From Dehalococcoidia bacterium UBA6808 (lineage in GTDB: Bacteria > Chloroflexota > Dehalococcoidia > GIF9 > UBA5629): a stretch of DNA of 15,421 nucleotides. The translations under genes and the position numbers were made by a program. Positions 13,854-15,421 of the stretch are shown one piece after another. Position 1 is the first letter of the stretch; the number at the start of each line of letters is the position of its first letter. The notes under the pieces are model-generated. The model saw only the letters and a program-made list of their open reading frames with translations. It did no database searches and had not been told where the DNA came from. The stretch spans positions 1 to 15,421 of the forward strand of contig DKFA01000040.1 of the NCBI GenBank assembly GCA_002452695.1, read 5' to 3'.

Positions 13854-13870
13854 TTACTATGGAATAGTAA
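13854..13870. promoter_or_regulatory. Palindrome upstream of the winged-helix gene, candidate operator
   Basis: TTACTAT-GGA-ATAGTAA, a perfect 7-3-7 inverted repeat, 17 bp before the putative -35 of the following gene. Because that gene encodes a winged-helix protein, an autoregulatory site is plausible. There is no T-run, so it is not a terminator. Confidence 0.42.
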
Positions 13871-13887
13871 CAGTATATGCTTGTAGG

Positions 13888-13916
13888 TTGAAAACCGTCC
13901 ACCAATACTGTACATT
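13888..13916 (+). promoter_or_regulatory. Putative promoter of the winged-helix gene
   Basis: TTGAAA (13888-13893), 17-bp spacer, TACATT (13911-13916). It would start transcription about 15 nt before the ATG at 13938, leaving room for the AGGTG ribosome-binding site (13927-13931). Confidence 0.4.
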
Positions 13917-13937
13917 AGGACATAATAGGTGTTCAAA

Positions 13938-14729
13938 ATGAGTATACTAAGATATTTTATTACTTCCAAAGCCAAGCGTAGCGTGTTGAAACTCTTCCTG
14001 TCGCATCCCGATAGCGCATTTTATACCAGGGAAGTCGCCCGTCTGACGGCTGAACCGCTCAATGCGGTCAGACGTGAACTGGGATACCTGGAAAAAGCCG
14101 GGCTGCTGCGATCCTACATGCAGGGAAACCTCAAATATTACCAGGTGGTCAAAACCTTCCCAGTGCTGGCTGAGTGGCAGAAGATCATCCTGTTTACACC
14201 CAATATTGAGCAAAAATCTGCTATCCAGCCTGGGGAACCGGCAGGTCTTGTCCCGTCAACAACCTCAAAGAAAGCGGAAAAAGCTCTACCGGATGAAGAA
14301 GTGGCAGAGGAGATCGGGGCAAAGGAAATGGCCGAGGCAACCCGGCTGGATACAGGCGAGGCCCCGGCAACCGAAGAAACGCTAACGGAGGAGGAACCAG
14401 CCACAGTACCTGTAACCACAATATCCGACATTGTAAACATTTTGCAAAACGAGTTCCAGCAGATCAACTCTATCACACTGGCCGTAGTCTACGGTGAGGC
14501 CGCCGTATCGGAAGCCATACCGGAAGAGGGCCTGGATCTGCTGGTAGTCGGCGATATCTCCAGCGACGACCTGCTTAAACTCCTGGCTGATATAGAGGAC
14601 AGAACAGGCGTACCGATCAATGCTGTACGTATGACGCGCAGCGATTTCGATTACCGTAACGCCAAAGGCGACCCGCTCATCCGACATATCTGGAGTGAGA
14701 AGAAACTGATAGTTAAGGGCAGGCATTAA
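13938..14729 (+). CDS. Winged-helix protein with acidic linker and a degenerate nucleotidyltransferase domain
   Basis: A 263-residue, probably cytoplasmic DNA-binding protein. Residues about 1-75 form a winged helix (SVLKLFLSHPDSAFYTREVA, LNAVRRELGYLEKAGLL, with the wing GNLKYYQV). Residues about 97-160 are a low-complexity Glu/Ala/Thr/Pro linker, strongly acidic. Residues about 162-263 match the MNT-like nucleotidyltransferase domain that follows such helices in Chloroflexota and archaea (LAVVYGEAAVSEA, GLDLLVVGDISSDDLLKLL). The catalytic GS is replaced by GE (186-187), and the first Asp of the DxD is Gly198 (GLD), so catalysis is unlikely; a ligand-sensing or scaffold role is inferred. ATG 13938 is chosen over GTG 13929 because AGGTG lies 6 nt before it. 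Function unknown; transcriptional control is likely. Confidence 0.82.
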   Translation: MSILRYFITSKAKRSVLKLFLSHPDSAFYTREVARLTAEPLNAVRRELGYLEKAGLLRSYMQGNLKYYQVVKTFPVLAEWQKIILFTPNIEQKSAIQPGEPAGLVPSTTSKKAEKALPDEEVAEEIGAKEMAEATRLDTGEAPATEETLTEEEPATVPVTTISDIVNILQNEFQQINSITLAVVYGEAAVSEAIPEEGLDLLVVGDISSDDLLKLLADIEDRTGVPINAVRMTRSDFDYRNAKGDPLIRHIWSEKKLIVKGRH

Positions 14730-14773
14730 CAATGTGTGACATCGTTCTCCTATGAAATTAAGTGTCGCGGCCT

Positions 14774-15421
14774 TCAGGTTTCAATTCTCAGCAGTCCGCG
14801 CAATAAAATAACCGCTGCTTTTTTATCCAGCGGTTCGTTATTATTACCGCATTTGGGCGACTGGATGCAGGCCGGGCATCCATCCCGGCAGGGGCATTCT
14901 TCGATCAATTTGAGTGTGGCCGCCCACAATCCTTCGATAATCTCATAACCTTTTTCGGCTATACCGATGCCGCCCGGATAGCCATCATAGATGAAAACCT
15001 GCGCCCGCCCCGTGTCGAGGTGGAAAGGCGTAGAAACGCCGCCGATGTCGTTACGGTCGCACATGGCGAATAAAGGCAGGATGGCAATGGCCGCATGTTC
15101 GACAGCATGCAGGCCGCCGTGAAAATCGAGCTTGCCTTTTTCTATCTTCTCCACCGCTCCGTCGGCCAGGTCAAACCACACAGCCTGCGTGACGAAACGC
15201 TGCGGCGGCAGGTCCAGCAGCTCTTCCCCCAGCACCTCATCGGAGTAATGCTTCTTTTTCTTGAAGCCGACCACCTGGTTGCTCACATCAACGATCCCCA
15301 GGCAAACGCGCACCCCGTAGAGATCTTTTTCCCTGATCCTGTGCAGGACCTTGAGGTCGGTCAACTCCAGCGTCTGAGTATAGTACGGAACGCTGGCAGG
15401 CTCGACAACAGCAACATGCTT
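14774..15421 (-). CDS. MrfA/YprA-like DEAD/DEAH-box helicase, C-terminal part (DUF1998)
   Basis: A partial gene: the frame is open to the window edge, giving 215 C-terminal residues. It contains the DUF1998 zinc-binding region: FIYDGYPGGIGIAEKGYE, then CPCRDGCPACIQSPKCGN with four conserved cysteines and PLDKKAAV. This belongs to MrfA-type superfamily-2 helicases, which are 3'-5' DNA translocases involved in mitomycin-type adduct repair in Bacillus. The motor domains lie outside the window. The stop is TGA 14774-14776, 44 nt from the convergent winged-helix gene end, and I see no terminator between them. Defence-system helicases with DUF1998 exist (for example DISARM DrmA), but GYPGG plus the CPCxxGCPxC cluster fits the stand-alone repair family better. 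Confidence 0.85.
   Translation of the reverse strand, partial: KHVAVVEPASVPYYTQTLELTDLKVLHRIREKDLYGVRVCLGIVDVSNQVVGFKKKKHYSDEVLGEELLDLPPQRFVTQAVWFDLADGAVEKIEKGKLDFHGGLHAVEHAAIAILPLFAMCDRNDIGGVSTPFHLDTGRAQVFIYDGYPGGIGIAEKGYEIIEGLWAATLKLIEECPCRDGCPACIQSPKCGNNNEPLDKKAAVILLRGLLRIET

Noticed and set aside
14774..15421. DUF1998 helicase as part of a phage-defence island (DISARM-like)
   Set aside because: No methyltransferase, PLD nuclease or other defence gene is in the window, and the residues fit the MrfA repair family.
1..15421. CRISPR arrays, complete IS elements and complete tRNA or rRNA genes
   Set aside because: No regularly spaced repeats, transposase motifs or complete tRNA structures were seen on either strand; only the tRNA 3' fragment at 3768-3791.

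Overview
The window looks like a piece of a mid-to-high-GC anaerobic bacterial chromosome. A Chloroflexota relative of the Dehalococcoidia type fits best, judging from the recJ/lgt/ftsY protein styles, the glycyl-radical enzyme remnant, the many lipoproteins and the tandem-flavodoxin iron-sulfur flavoprotein. This assignment is inference and no marker settles it.

Layout. (1) Bases 1-747 are decaying material: the C-terminus of a glycyl radical enzyme with an in-frame TAA just before its radical loop, a stump of its radical-SAM activating enzyme, and the first codons of a possible zinc-ribbon gene cut off where copB begins. (2) Bases 748-3554 form a visibly AT-richer copper-handling module. 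A CopB-type P1B ATPase and a small, twice-frameshifted lipoprotein lie on the minus strand, divergent from a SHOCT-domain membrane protein. A 24-nt match to a tRNA 3' end sits to its right (3768-3791). (3) Bases 3819-5659 carry an alpha/beta hydrolase that has lost its oxyanion-hole segment, divergent from a CARDB-type lipoprotein gene that may be leaderless. (4) Bases 5728-9107 hold housekeeping genes: recJ (+) converging on and overlapping lgt, with lgt overlapping ftsY (both -). (5) Bases 9200-10579 encode a tandem flavodoxin-fold protein with one 4Fe-4S-type cysteine motif. (6) Bases 10693-13594 are a compact minus-strand operon: Fur/Zur regulator, then znuA, znuC and znuB. It has a strong 7-1-7 Zur/Fur box over the promoter and a terminator at the znuB stop. 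(7) Bases 13674-13721 are a 15-codon stump of a flavin reductase with an intact ribosome-binding site. (8) Bases 13938-14729 encode a winged-helix protein fused through an acidic linker to a nucleotidyltransferase-like domain without its catalytic residues. (9) Bases 14774-15421 are the C-terminus of an MrfA-like (DUF1998) DEAD-box helicase running off the window.

The genes join two metal-homeostasis systems (copper export; zinc uptake with its repressor) to lipoprotein maturation: Lgt would lipidate ZnuA, the CARDB lipoprotein and the small copper-module lipoprotein if that is still made. I found no CRISPR array, complete IS element, phage module, rRNA or complete tRNA. The most notable signal is the concentration of gene remnants and damaged genes at the edges of the copper module and upstream of the zinc operon.
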